From: Pollenia angustigena
Lineage: Eukaryota > Arthropoda > Insecta > Diptera > Polleniidae
Length of the DNA stretch: 64,000 nt
Direction of reading: 5' to 3'
Assembly: GCA_930367215.1 (NCBI GenBank)
Contig: OV884060.1
Span: forward strand, 98,170,151-98,234,150
Shown: positions 46,020 through 58,033 of the stretch, piece after piece
Layout: each line of letters starts with the position of its first letter
How positions within the stretch are numbered: position 1 is the stretch's first letter
Notes under the pieces: generated by a model
The model's database searches: none
What the model was told of the DNA's origin: nothing
The model's input: only the letters and a program-made list of their open reading frames with translations
Program-made: the position numbers and the translations under genes

Positions 46020-46934
46020 AACAAATGTTCCACCGTGGAATCGATACGACACCCTCTTGAAAGCTGTGAAAGATGAAACTGGAGGGATTTTTTTCTAGAC
46101 GCTCCCGGTCGAACTGGGAAAATTTTTTTAATCGCGTTAATTTTGGTACCGATACGCTCGCAGAATGATATTGTACTTGCACTCGCATCGTAAAGAATAG
46201 CATCTACATTGTTAGAAGACTGCTCATTCAGCACTTAATATGCCATTAAATGTGCAAACCAATGAATATCCAACAAATCGAAGAAAAGTGCGATGGCCAA
46301 AGTTTTGCAGCAAAGCAAACTGTTCGTTCGGGATGAATGTACAATGGAGGCATTAGACAAAACATTGCAAGATTTACGAAACAATCAAAGCCGATTTGGA
46401 GGTACGATGATTTGTTTGCAGCTGATACCACGATCAACGCCCGCCGATGAATTCAATGCATGTTTGAAGTCGTCTGCTGTGTGGAAACACGTTAGGAAGC
46501 TCAAATTGACTCTGAACATGCGGGTAGAGCTGCAGAACAATCAGTCTCGAGACGTATTTTCCAAACAATTGCTGGACATAGGAAACGGCAAAATCCCGGT
46601 GGATATTTCAATTTCTGCCAGTTCACCGAATCAAAGTCCGAACTCATCCAAACATTACACAAAATTACAGAAATCATGATTGGTTGCGAGAACGTGCTAT
46701 ATTAGCTGCGAAAAACGTTGATGACGACGAACTGAATTTTAAGATTCAAAGTGAAATCGCTGGCGAATTGAAGACGTACAAATCGGTAGATTCCGTTACT
46801 TCTCCGAACGATGTCGTCAACTATCCAATCAAATTTTTAAACTCTCTGGAATTCCCCGGATTACTGCCTCATAATCTTCAACTTAAAGTTGGATTGGTTA
46901 TCATAATGTTACAAAATATAAACCAACCACGTCT
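46020..46934 (+). pseudogene. Helitron helicase, N-terminal part
   Basis: Remnant of the PIF1-type helicase of Helitrons, which unwinds DNA during rolling-circle transposition. Pieces in order: YDTLLKAVKDETGGIFF near 46045, a Walker A relic DAPGRTGKIF (consensus GGTGKT, here damaged) near 46097, LPLNVQTNEYP near 46240, MAKVLQQSKLFVRDECTM with the Walker B Asp-Glu near 46293, LRNNQSRFGG, IPRSTPADEFNACLKSS, LTLNMRVELQNNQSRDV and IGNGKIPVDIS. A shift near 46650 leads to LRERAILAAKNVDDDELNFK and NYPIKFLNSLEFPGLLPHNL then NINQPRL at the insertion point. Several frameshifts and stops make it a pseudogene. Confidence 0.9.
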
Positions 46935-47049
46935 GGGGGGGGTGCTTTAAAACCTTCCGCGAAAAGCCATGATGGCTTTATTGCTCAATTTAATAGGAGA
47001 TAAAGCCATAATGACGTTATTGCCCAATCGTTGAGAGGTATGGTCATAT

Positions 47050-48940
47050 TTAAAATTTTGCGAAATGAGAGATTGTGGCAAACGTTTTGATTTTATTCAA
47101 TAACCTTTGCGTAATTCATTGTATTTTCGCGAGATGTCAATGTCCAAATAACATTTGCATTTATAGGTTTCATTAGCATAAAAGGAAAAAAGGGAAAAAA
47201 TGAAAATATTAAATTTTCTCGTAACTATTATTTTCCAACCCTGGATCGAACCGCAACATCAAATTAATGGCATTATTTACTTAATATTTGAGTAATGTTT
47301 ATAAACATAAAATGGTTACGACTGAAGAAAAGTTATACTCATATAGCATATATACAGTCTCTCAATGTCATACACCGAGTTCCATATGAAAGCGGGATAA
47401 TTTTTTTATTACAGAGGGCCACCTAATAATTCATATTGAATTTGTGGTTTATTGTAAAAATTTTCGAACCAAACATCTAACCAAAATAAATCGATAAGTT
47501 AGCAAACGAAACGAATAAATTTTAAGCGTTTAATCAGTGGGTCACTAAAGTTGCCATACGGTTTAATCGATTTTTTTTTGTGGTAACCTTCTCGTAAAAG
47601 TCAAATGATTGATATAAACAGATTTGACTTCCTTTTTCGATTGAAGATCTACTGGTAGATGGACGTATTAAAAATTATTTGGAAATAATTGTCGAAAAAG
47701 TTATCCAAAGTCTATTCTCCGATCCAAGAGGGAAAATCGTAGATACCTGATAGAAATTTCGAGGAAATTCACAACTCCTTCTTGGGGAGCTTATTTTCTC
47801 TCCTGTTGAAACTGGTGTAAATTTTATCATTGGGTAATAATTTTTATAAATTCCCTAGCCATTGGGGAGTTTGAATCTAAACAAATTTAGAGTACTAGGC
47901 TCAGATATATTCTTTATTTTTTTACGTTAGGCTTACAGTAACACCTAAACAAATCGTTTTAAGCTTGTGGTCAACAGTTTGGCCAAGATACGGATGGTAT
48001 TACTGGGGACTGCCTGATCATCCTCCAAAATAGAGTGAAGGCTATTGGCAAAATTAATAAAAGCATCGTAGGAAGTTGAGGGGAAACCACTTTAACTGGG
48101 GATCTTTGGCGAATTTTTTGAGTGTTATTTAGTGTTTCACACGTGTATCGTTGCCCGCTATATTGTTAACCTAGCCCCAAGGGGAATTGGAAAAAATGGA
48201 GAGACAAACCAGCCTGACAGAAATTAGGAATTTCTAGATTGCTTATTTATTGGCCAAAAATAACAATTTAAAATTTTTTAGCGAAAACTCTTTGCACGTG
48301 TGTAAACCTCCGTGCTAAACTTCATTGCCATCCTGGTATATGAGTATATTATCCAGGGTGGCTATTCACCAACGAACAACAAAATAGTCATAGCAGGCTA
48401 ACCTATTCAATAAGTAAAAACCAACCTATGTACCCTTAGCAAATAGAAAATCGAGTATATGCAAGATATCCTATAAATAACTAAATTTGCCCTGAAACAG
48501 AGACATCACCGCATCGATGACGAGGAGGCCTCAACGTTTATCGCTGAAAATATCGGTGAGTAACACTTATTCGTACCTTATTATTTATTTATAGAACCAT
48601 CTTGCATTCAAAAACCAAATACATAAAACCATACAACTTGTCAATGAATTAAACTAAAAAAAGAAAAAGAACTTAAGTTTTCGAATTAAATTTTCTTTGT
48701 ACGGAGATTCCCATGTTTTTTTTAATTCATTGATAAAGTTCAATTGTTTTATTAGTAATTCCGCAGTACATAAGAAAAGTATATAATAATGTGTTTTGTT
48801 TTAAATAACTATATACATAAGGTCGGTATGAATGAATTATTGTAGCAGAAAGAAAATAAGAAAAAAAAAAAAAAAAAAACAACAAAATTATGTTTGGCAA
48901 ATTGAGCAACTTGTAAATCTATTTATTTTTTTTTTTTGTA
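47050..48940. other. Interior of G-ended element, no recognised gene
   Basis: AT-rich sequence without long open frames on either strand and without family motifs that I can recognise. Confidence 0.5.
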
Positions 48941-48943
48941 TTA

Positions 48944-50363
48944 CAGTAGTTTTGACTTAGCTGCACAATCTCCTTTGCACGATTTTTTGTGCAGGTAAAT
49001 CAAAAATGCAGTTATCTTAAATGCATTTACCTGCCTTAATGTGCAGGTACACAATTGTGGTTACCTGTACAAAAGTGCAGCTAAAGTAAAGTGTGTGATT
49101 TAAAAATAGAATAAAAACATTATTTTATTAAAACATAAATGTATATTTTATTAAAATTTTATTCCAACCCAGCTAGCCTTTTCAATCGTCTAGGAGTCTA
49201 CTGGGAATCTTACAAAGAGTCGACGAGCTCATTTTTTTAATTGTAAACAATTCCTCGCACGAGAGAAACTGTTACACATACTGATTCGTATGAGAGATTC
49301 TTCCATAACGCAGCGAAAAACGCTTATATTTATCGCAAAGGGAATCGTTTATGATGTATGTAGAGATTATCTAACGAGTTTTTTAAAAAGCATGCCAAGA
49401 GTCGTATCAGACTCATGTAGGTATTATTTTACAACTCGTGATATGCTTAGTCGTATGACTGAGCTAACTAAATAAGGTATTTTTCATGCCAAAACTACTA
49501 ATTTTCGTACAATTTCTATAAAACAAACCTTAAGGTCGCGAAATCAACACCATCCTGTCGAAAAATCCTTTTTTTACATATCCTTAGGCCGGTTTGTTTT
49601 ATTAAAATTTTATTGGCAATAGATTTTCATACTTCAAAAAACGGTCTTATTTAGGTAGCCCAGTAATTGTTATACGACTCTTACAGAGAATCCCAAAAGG
49701 TTCATTCCAAGATTTGAAGATGATCGTATAAAAAAATAAATAAAAAAATAATAAATTAAAAAGAGATTTAGATGTTTTTGATACTCATCAGATAATCATC
49801 AAAAGATTCTTTAAGGAGTTGTATATTAAACACAATCGTCTAACAAACAGCCTATGCTAGCTGGGAAATTACAGATCATTTTATACATGTATGTATGTTT
49901 ATTTAATATAAAAGAAACATTAACAAAAACAATGAGAATTCACAGAGAACATAAAAATGTATGGAAAAAAACAAAATAATTGCGATTTATATTTTTATAA
50001 ACAGCTAAAATTGGATATTTATGTGAAAAAGTGGTCACCATGTATTTTTATGTGTGCAGCTAACTTTGATGTTTTGTATGAAAATATTTTAAAGCTGCCC
50101 AAAAATATGATTTTGAAGAATAATTCCAGAAAATATTTATTTTGGGCAGTTAAGTCAAAGTGCAGCTAACTTTGATTTTTTGTATGAAAATAATTTTAAA
50201 ATGCCAAAAATGTTGTGCATTTATCTTAAATGTGCAGGTATAGAAAGTGCACTTAAAAAAGGAATTTGTATGAAATTATAAAGAATAAATCCAAAAATTA
50301 TGAATTTTGCACAGTTAAGTCAAATGTGCACGTAAACAAAAGGCAGTTAAGTCAAAACTACTG
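48944..50363. mobile_element. Pogo/Tc1-like non-autonomous element
   Basis: CAGTAGTTTTGACTTAGCTG starts at 48944 and its complement, with one mismatch, ends at 50363; both are flanked by TA (48942-48943 and 50364-50365). Variants of GTGCAG(C/G)TAA(A/C)T and AAGTCAAA recur inside both ends as subterminal repeats. A TA duplication with CAGT ends fits the pogo branch of Tc1-mariner. There is no transposase frame. Confidence 0.85.
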
Positions 50364-50365
50364 TA

Positions 50366-51680
50366 TCACTATTTTTTTATTTTTTTATTTAAATCATTTA
50401 CTATGAAGATCAGCAATTAAAATAAATGAACTACTGTTAGAACAAAAAGAAGCATATTATTAAGTTACACATAATTTTTTTCATTCTCTTTTCGTGAATT
50501 CTCGTGATGATACCTTGTCATTACAACACTGAATGCATGTAGGATTAAAAGGGTACTAACCGTAACTATTAATGTTAAAACTTTTCATATCGTTAGAATT
50601 TATATCCACCAGAACTTCATGGGAAAATTCATCCCGATCAATATTTCTAGTGTTACGACCTAACATTTTTTTTTTTTTTTAATGAATTCTTTTATATCTA
50701 AGATCTTTGGCATTAATTTTTCTATAAGTTTTACTCAAGTTTATATCAAAGTATATATGTGAGTATTCTTAAATATTATGACCAAGTCTCTAGCCAACGA
50801 GTTTGGTATTTTTTTTTACACAATATGCAACACTTCTCTTTAGTTTAAGTGCTAGTTAAAATTGTTTTTTTTTTTTGAAATTAATTACAATAAACGAATT
50901 CAAACAAAATGAATTGCTAAAATAATTTTATTATTTTCTACTGAGGTAACGTGACAGCGTGATTATGTGTGGGATTCTAACTAAAATTACAAAGCCAAAG
51001 GAATCAGGGCTTATGAGGGTTTTGAGGCTCTGGGTTTTTAAAGTCATCTGGAAACCCAAACTTAAGGTTGATATGTTCACGGCTTTGATCAATAGTATTT
51101 TCTTTTATCAATATGGCATAGTAGGGGCTTTTATTTGTAGCTATTTTAGCTTTTAGAGGGAGTCTTTACAAAATGTGTTAGAAACGAGTAAGGAGCGGAT
51201 AAGTCACGAACCCCCCCTCCCCCAAACCGACTTATTGCTAGCGATTATAGGCTCCCACCAACTTCATCCGATCTTTTACTTAGACAAGAGAATTGGTTTT
51301 GGCTATGTGTTTTTTTTTCATGCAGCCAGAGCAGCAATTCCGTTCAGACCTTTCGTGTACGTTACAAGATTTAGCCTTATTTTTTGAGATATAAAGCCAT
51401 ATTTTTCCACAATATTGTTATGCATGGTGTAAACATTCTGTAAAAGGGAAAATCCTTAGTTATCATTAAAAAACATTTTTTTTATTCTTGTGACGCACAC
51501 AGGAAAACTTTATTCAGCGAAGCCACCTGCCGCGACCTCCTGGAGGAAAAACCCCTAAGCACGGCCGCGGGCCGCCACGCAGAAAACTTTAGTATGCAAA
51601 GCCGGATTTCAATACTTAACTATAGTGTCTCCGGAACTGAAATGAGAGATACAGCCATTTTCTAATATTGCTAATGTAAG
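50366..51680. other. Interior of G-ended element, right part
   Basis: No gene recognised. 51490-51610 is unusually GC-rich (CCACCTGCCGCGACCTCCTG; GCACGGCCGCGGGCCGCC) and carries two GAAAACTTTA-(T/G) words; the frame at 50959-51156 has no known pattern. Confidence 0.4.
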
Positions 51681-51796
51681 CTAAGACCATGATGGCTTTA
51701 TCTCCCATTCAAATAAAAAAACGCTTTATCTCCCTATTGAATGAGAGGTAAAGCCATCATGGCCTTATCTCACATGGTATTAAAGCCCCCCCCCCC

Positions 51797-52085
51797 CCAT
51801 GTCTTTGTAATGGCACCCGACTTACGGTAAAAAAAATTATGAACAATGTCATCGAAGCAACAATGCTTAAAGGAAAGTACAAAGGATCCCAATGATCCAA
51901 CCGATATGGCGTTCTATTTAAACGCTTGCAGTTTTCAGTAAGGCTCGCATATGCAATGACAATCAACAAATCTCAAAGGCAGTCATTGTGTGTTTGCGGC
52001 ATTAACCTTGAGAATTCATGCTTCTCGCGTGGTCAATTATATGTCGCCTGATCCCGCGTCGGAAGTCCTAGCAAAGCAAGCAAAT
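51797..52085 (+). pseudogene. Helitron helicase, C-terminal part
   Basis: It continues the helicase across the insert: CNGTRL-like at 51805, MNNVIEATMLKGKYKGS near 51840, then, after breaks, KRLQFSVRLAYAMTINKSQ and CGINLENSCFSRGQLYVA with a stop where CSRVG is expected. These are the last conserved helicase motifs of Helitrons. The reading joins 46934 to 51805 exactly when one copy of the 8-base flank is removed. Confidence 0.88.
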
Positions 52086-52334
52086 AAGTTTTACTTTTTT
52101 TTTACTGTTTACCTGAATATTGATCTTATCTTATAGAATATCTACTATAAGATTCACAGCATATACATATATACATACAGACATATGTATTTTCAAATCA
52201 AATGTAAATCAAACATATGTATATGAACAACATTTTAATTAAAAATACTTTTTTTCTCTTTTTAACGTATTTTAAAAATCGAACACAAACATTTTTTCTC
52301 ATTTGGACAGGACAACGTGTGGCGGGTCAGCTAG

Positions 52335-53000
52335 TTTATAAATATAAAAATTTAAGGTACTTTAGAAATCGCTTTCGGTCCGAAACTTTTTTTACCCAAT
52401 CAACCTAAAAAAACTGTTTTTATTATTATCCACATGGTATCGGAGTGGTATTTTTTACTCAAAAAAAAGTTATACCCAACTGTCGATATTAATAAATAAA
52501 ACGTTTTTCCCATCATTTTTAAACATATTTAACAAAAAAATATCATAAAATGCAAACATTTATCAAAATGTCATTTCAATTATGGTTTAAAGAAGGGTAA
52601 ATCCAACAATAAATTTTCTTACTTTATGAATGGTTTATTAAAGTTAAATAGACTATTTTTTTCGTTTATGAATACAACTTAAGCAATTTTTTCATAAATA
52701 GGGTTTATTAATCATCAATAATTGTTATTATGAGTATGGCTGTTAAAATAAAATCATTCATTCAAGTTCAGCTTTAATACAGTTTTTAAAATAATAAATT
52801 TTGAAATGTGGCGCTTTGATTCGGCACATTATACATACCAAGAATGATATAAAAAGATATTACGCCATGCGCATGTTTTCCCGTTAGATGACGTAGCTTA
52901 ACCCAAGCTAGGGTTACCTATTGTATGTATTTCCAAAATATTTGGGGCTATGTGTGTATTCTTGACTATTTTCATGAGCTTGAGGTGTTTTTTTTATTAA
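52335..53000. other. No recognised feature
   Basis: AT-rich spacer between the Helitron end and the Penelope relic; I see no gene or element end. Confidence 0.5.
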
Positions 53001-53180
53001 TTTGTTTTTTTTTTTTTTTAACTTCAATATTTCGGTATCACTTGGGTATCTTCTTCAGGAAAATATTTTGGTTTTGATTTTTTATACAATTTTATAAAAT
53101 TGAGAACCAAAAATTGAATTGACAACTTACATATATGAAAGTTAACTCCACATGATCAAAAAAATTTCTTTAACTTAAAT
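53000..53180 (-). repeat. Penelope-like 3' relic with damaged hammerhead-like core
   Basis: On the minus strand CTGAAGA (53058-53052) and GAAATATTG are spaced as in the Penelope motifs at 33511-33540, and the flanking ACAATTTTATAAAATTG and TTTGGTTTT words resemble 33540-33600. The intervening stem does not pair (GATACC occurs twice in the same sense), so it is likely dead. Confidence 0.55.
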
Positions 53181-53188
53181 AATAATAT

Positions 53189-56100
53189 CTGTGGACTTTT
53201 GACAAAACAACCTCTTTCAAAAACTACAATTTTACAGGAGAACGAAAAAACTGTTAAAATATCTAACAACTTTGATTTCGAAATATTTGGTGAAAAGGTG
53301 AAAGTGTAGTATTAAATTTAAATACTAAATTAAAGTGAAGATATCAATAATTCTATTCTAATGCCAACAGATTTTCAGAAAAATTAAGAATAAAAAGATA
53401 GGATGTTTTGTCGAAATTGTTTTCAACAAAAAAATTAACTTAGATTACACAAGTTGTTTTGTTAAAATGGTTTTAAACAAAAACGTGATTCATATTTTGC
53501 GCTTATCTCAAGGCAAGTTTTTTTGTTCAAATGAAACTAATAAAAAAAGTAGAAATAGGTTATTTTAAAATATATTATTATATTTAATATAACATAAATA
53601 CTTGAATTCAATTAGACAATATTGGTACAAAATTATATTTCTGTAGGGGAAACAAATTTTAAGTTTAGCAAAGAAGCGTTCAAAAGAAAGGAAATAAAAA
53701 CTGTAACTCTACACATTTTAAAAGCATAATATTATCATTGAATACCTTCATCTTCGTCAAGGTCTGGGTGAACTTCAATGGGGGTATCACCTTCCGCCTT
53801 AATATTCTGATAAAAACTGCGGTAATTTGTACCAATCAATGGCAGCATATCTAATAAATCTTTCTTTTTATTTTGTGATACAGGCAAAGGGGAATTGTAG
53901 CTTGTGGCCAATTGGGGAGATGGTTCTTTACGGCGACGCGAGTTTATATCTAGCATCTGAAATGACTCTTCTGGGTGTAATGAAAATTTGTACTGCAAAA
54001 CTCCTGGCTTGCTTTTTTCGTATCTGAGCCATCGAACGTTTTTCCACTCAAACTTCTCACCTAAAAATCAGAAGATTTAAAAAATAATATTGTGTTGAAA
54101 AGAATGTAGGTATTTAAAATTATACCTGAAATGCTATGTGACCTCCATGTATATTTTTCCTTTAGTAGTGCACGAAAATCGAAGAAATGCTCTTGTGTTA
54201 ATTCATGGACAATATAATTTTTATTGGTCGCCGATATTAAGTTTGCCCAATCGTGTGAATGTTCAATAGATCCGAAGAAATTTTTTCTTTTCTTTTCTAT
54301 TTGCGCATGTACAGTATCACAATCAAGATGCGTATGACCCACTACAAGAAATTTATGATCAATAACTTGAATACTTGCGTGATCTTCCAAAACTTTCCCA
54401 AACATTGCGCAAAGATATGAGTTGCGGTTCTGACCAGGACAGGAATCACTATATAAAACAATATGACGAACTGAATTTGGTAAATCCAACAGACATTTAT
54501 ATATGCAAGAACCAATATCGTTTGCACCACGCTTTGCAATGGTTTCGTTCCATATATAGCAGAAGGCTTTTTTCGTTGCTCCATCATGCACGGTTAAGTT
54601 AAAAGTCCACAATGGTCTCTTGTAGAAAAACAAAGAAGCACGTAGATAAGGAGTTGGAAGACATTGTTGCAAGTCAAATGTTAACATTTTTATATTTTCG
54701 CTATTTATTGCGAGTTCCTTATCTTTTTTCTTGCATTCATACGAAAAATCTGCATCGTCATGATGTTTTTTTTGTTCTAACTTCAGTAATTTTTTTTCAT
54801 CTTCGTCGTCAGAGTATCTTATTTTGGATTTAAAGAGTTCGCATGTATTGCACAGATCAAGCTGAGGTTTCTTGAACTTAATATCTAGGGTACTAAATAT
54901 ATCTCTATATTTTGATTCCGATACGCAATCAGAGTATTTTTCAGTATATAACCGGTATAATGTTGCCAAGTTAAGACCACGTTCGAAATATAATTGATTT
55001 GTATGTCGACGACTGTAGTGGCTTTCGTACTTCGGAATGCTGTTTATATGATGTATAACTTCATTATATTTATCAATCGAGAGTTTGTGGGGTGGATGAT
55101 GTTTTCCACGTCTATCATCTGATATAAGTCCTCCAGAAATTTGTTTTATTTTATGTAAATTCACTGTTTTAATCGCCTGGATTGTTTCTCCATATATCTT
55201 TAGAAAGCATTTATGACATACCCGAATCTTTTGTCCATTTTTTACACAATGGTATTTGTACACATATTGTCGGTTTCGTGGTCTCGAAGCTTTTACAAGA
55301 GTCGCAGTTTTCTTGTTCTCTATAGCAATCATTTGCGAAATAAATAGACGTCGTTTGCTATAGTTTCCAATATTCCAATAAGTTTCAAATATAAGTTTTT
55401 GCTCATCTAAAGTTATCTTTGAGTGACAATTTTTCTTACAGTGATCTAATTGTATGAACTTTTTGTTAACCTTATTCGATTTTTTTGATGTTGTTGGAAG
55501 TTCATCTTCATCATTCGATTCACTGACATATTGTTCCTTTTCCTGAGTACTATTTTGTATACTGTCATAACTTTGATCCGATGGAATATAATCAGAGTCA
55601 TCAAAATCGGATTCGTGGAAAATATCTTCGTCTATTAGTTGATTTGACTGTTGTTTAAATTGTAATGATTTATCATCATTCATTCCGACGTCAGACCCTT
55701 TCAGAAAAGGTTTCCTTTTGTCGTTTTCTTCTAATTCGTTATCTTTACAAACAATGGAATTATCTGCTTTTTGACTCTTGGGCATAACTTTTATATATTT
55801 TTGGGTAATGAAATTCCGTCAATCAGTTTAGCTTTAAAACGCAACGCCTACTATTTTTCGAATTGTTTTGGCCTAGCTGTGCTTTTAAATTACAGTGGTG
55901 CCAAATAATAAAAAGGACAACCTACTGAAATTATTTAACTGGAAATGTTGCAGAATTATACCAAGCATGAACTCCAAAACAACTTCTTTTGATCAAAATA
56001 TTTATTTTCAAGTCCACAAAAACACTTCTTTGCAAACAATTTTGTACTTTTTATCAGTTTTTGTTTTCACAAAAGAACTTCTTTTCACACAAGTCGTTTA

Positions 56101-56522
56101 GTCAAAATTAATTTTCTCTATAAACCATTTAAAAATTTATCTTGTCTCAAGCAAGTTACATATTTTCTAAATTTCAGTTTTGATAAAACAACTTCATTGA
56201 AGAGAAGTTGTTTCGTTAAAACAAAATGTATATATACAAAAAAATATTAAATACAATTTAGATGTTTTGTCAAAAGGATATAACAATTTTATTTATTGCA
56301 TTTTAGAAATTTTTTAAACTCTTTCAGATAAGATATTTCATCAAATATTTTTCCCAAATATAATGAAAGAAGTTGATTTGTCAAGAACTGTAGATTTTTA
56401 ACCAAATGGCGTAGAAATGCAAGGATTACACCAAAAGAACCGTCTTAAAAATTTATATTTAATATAAAAATCTTGCAATAATGTCTTATTTCGAGAGAAG
56501 TTGTTTTGTCAAAAGTCCACAG
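53189..56522 (-). mobile_element. DNA transposon encoding a GQNRN-motif transposase
   Basis: The ends CTGTGGACTTTTGACAAAAC are inverted at 53189 and 56522, similar for about 30 bases, and flanked by ATAT on both sides (53185-53188 and 56523-56526). AAGTTGTTTTGTNAAAA-like words recur near both ends. One gene (53735-55785) spans most of the interior and is intact. The 4-base duplication and protein type fit a Sola-like superfamily, but I cannot prove that assignment. A 246-base MITE with the same ends lies at 58034-58279. Confidence 0.85.
53735..55785 (-). CDS. Putative DDE-type transposase with GQNRN motif, two exons
   Basis: Exon 1 runs 55785-54126 and exon 2 54060-53735; the 65-base GT-AG intron (54125-54061) joins them in frame for 661 residues. 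The N-terminal ~110 residues are acidic and Ser-rich with a Lys patch (a likely disordered region). Then come Cys-containing pairs (DHCKKNCH near 118; VCHKCF near 191; LCNTCEL near 303) that may bind zinc. The core has MLTFDLQQCLPTPYL near 354, FYKRPLWTFNLTVHDGATKK, LYSDSCPGQNRNSYLCAMF near 432, and FLVVGHTHLDCDTVHAQIEK near 467; the Asp of FDLQQ, the Asp of YSDS, and Asp or Glu in the last block could form a catalytic triad. The C-terminal exon adds WKNVRWLRYEKSKPG. The acidic tail ends DLDEDEGIQ. No frameshift or stop is seen, so the gene may still be functional. Confidence 0.8.
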
Positions 56523-56533
56523 ATATTAAACCT

Positions 56534-57751
56534 CCCTGCTAGCATTTGGAAGATTTTTTTTTAAAAAAACCAGAGTAATGAGTCTTTTTCGAGTACTTTT
56601 GGTGATCAAAACTTATTAATCAGCTACACGCTTAAAAATAGACTCGAAAATGACTCACGCTTATGATTCTAAAGTGTTTGATTTAAAATGCAATAACAAA
56701 TCGTATTGAAACCGTAAATGGATCATCTTGGGGATTAAAATATGAGTATTTAGTCCGTTACTCATAATCAAATTTCGCGCAGCTAGAAGGTTGTAAACTG
56801 TTTGATCACAAACTGATTATGCATCTTCTTTTGTTATTAATAATCATATTTTGAGCAGATGGATAATTAAAAAGTGTTTGTTATTTTTTTGTATAGCAAT
56901 CTCCAATGAATCATCGAGGTGACTCCCAAATAACAAAAAAACTATTGATAAATGACTCAAAGGCGATTAGAAAAATGTCTTATATATGACTCGAAAAAGA
57001 CGCAGAAAAGAAGTTAAAAAAGACTGATAAATGACTAGAAAATTATTCGAAAATGATCACAAATACCATTAAAAAAAAAAGTCTAAAATGACTCAAAACT
57101 AATAAAAAAAAAATTCATCATAAATGACTCATCAAGACGAGTCGCGGGTAGGGTACCATTTTCTACCGACAAAAGTATCATTTATGATCAGAAAATGAGC
57201 TCATATTCTGATTTTTAATCGCGCTGAAGAGTCAAAACCCTAGAGGGAAGCGAACTGACACCAAAGTAGTCCCGTGATAGGTCTTTAGTGGTAGGGACCG
57301 GTTCTAGTTTTAACACTTTCTATGAATTAGACCTATCACTTTTACATGGGGTTGTCATTGGAGGGGGTCAATTGATACCATTTGACCAGTCACACATCTA
57401 TTCTTAATGGACGAGCTTGGTGACAGTTACTACAAAGTAGTTTTATTTCAATACAATGTAGAATTATTTCAATAAAACAAGACGTAGAATTGAATTCAAA
57501 AAACAAAATTTAGAAAGACCAAAAAAATTTGTCACACCACCGGTGAAGACTGTTCTGTAATTCATTACTTTTTCTACCTTTTTGTTCTGCATAAACCAGT
57601 TACAAGATTGGTTCTCATTTCACTGGTCTTTCTTTTTGTACCTGTTCTATTTTCACAACTCCCAGGACCAGTCTGTTGGACCAATTGACACAAATTTCCC
57701 GCAGGGAAAAGACTCGATTATGATTAAAAATTTTACAAAATGCTAGCTGGG
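56534..57751. mobile_element. Probable TIR element with CCCTGCTAGCATTT ends
   Basis: CCCTGCTAGCATTT at 56534 faces AAATGCTAGCTGGG ending at 57751 (one mismatch over 14). The 1.2 kb body has many diverged AAATGACTC(A/G)AAA words at 56640-57130 and no coding capacity. The target duplication is unclear; the left end is seven bases from the target duplication of the GQNRN transposon. Confidence 0.5.
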
Positions 57752-58033
57752 CTTTTACATAATGCACTTTATATAAAAAAAGAAAGAAATAAAATCAAGT
57801 AAACTAAGACAAAAACCTTATTCTATATTCTTAGTTTCTGATTTTGGCGTTTGTATGTATATTAAATGTATGTATATTTGCCTTATTCACAAGAAATATT
57901 TTATGTTTAATATAGGCTTATTTGATAAATTTCTTACAGTTATCCGTCAATTAAGCGCTTCATAAACATTAAATGTTTTTTTATGATCCAATGTGGGTTT
58001 TAATAATTTCCGACATTACTAACATGTACATAT

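Larger units (their letters stand above)
46935..51796. mobile_element. G-ended TIR element inserted in the Helitron helicase
   Basis: Left end GGGGGGGGTGCTTTAAAAC; right end TTAAAGCCCCCCCCCC. Alignment of the two ends continues imperfectly for ~75 bases (AAGCCATGATGGCTTTA and GGAGATAAAGCC words on both). Flanks CCACGTCT (46927-46934) and CCATGTCT (51797-51804) form an 8-base duplication with one mismatch, and removing one restores the helicase frame. No transposase is visible inside, and the superfamily is unknown. A pogo-like element (48944-50363) lies within. Confidence 0.8.
45990..52334 (+). mobile_element. Decayed Helitron with a nested 4.86 kb insert
   Basis: Helitron-type rolling-circle element remnant. 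The helicase is readable in two parts (46020-46934 and 51797-52085), and the 3' end is GGCGGGTCAG followed by CTAG at 52331-52334 and a T, the usual insect Helitron terminus. The Rep domain and a 5' TC end were not found. Position 46935-51796 is a separate inserted element. Confidence 0.8.

Noticed and set aside
45650..46234. Overlapping frames on both strands in the Helitron and its upstream tandem repeat
   Set aside because: The plus-strand helicase motifs (KAVKDETGGIFF, DAPGRTGK) explain the region after 46020; the minus-strand frames are antisense shadows, and those before 45985 lie in the 254-base repeat.
50959..51387. Two small plus-strand frames in the G-ended element
   Set aside because: No motif, no homology that I can recognise, and composition like the surrounding non-coding sequence.
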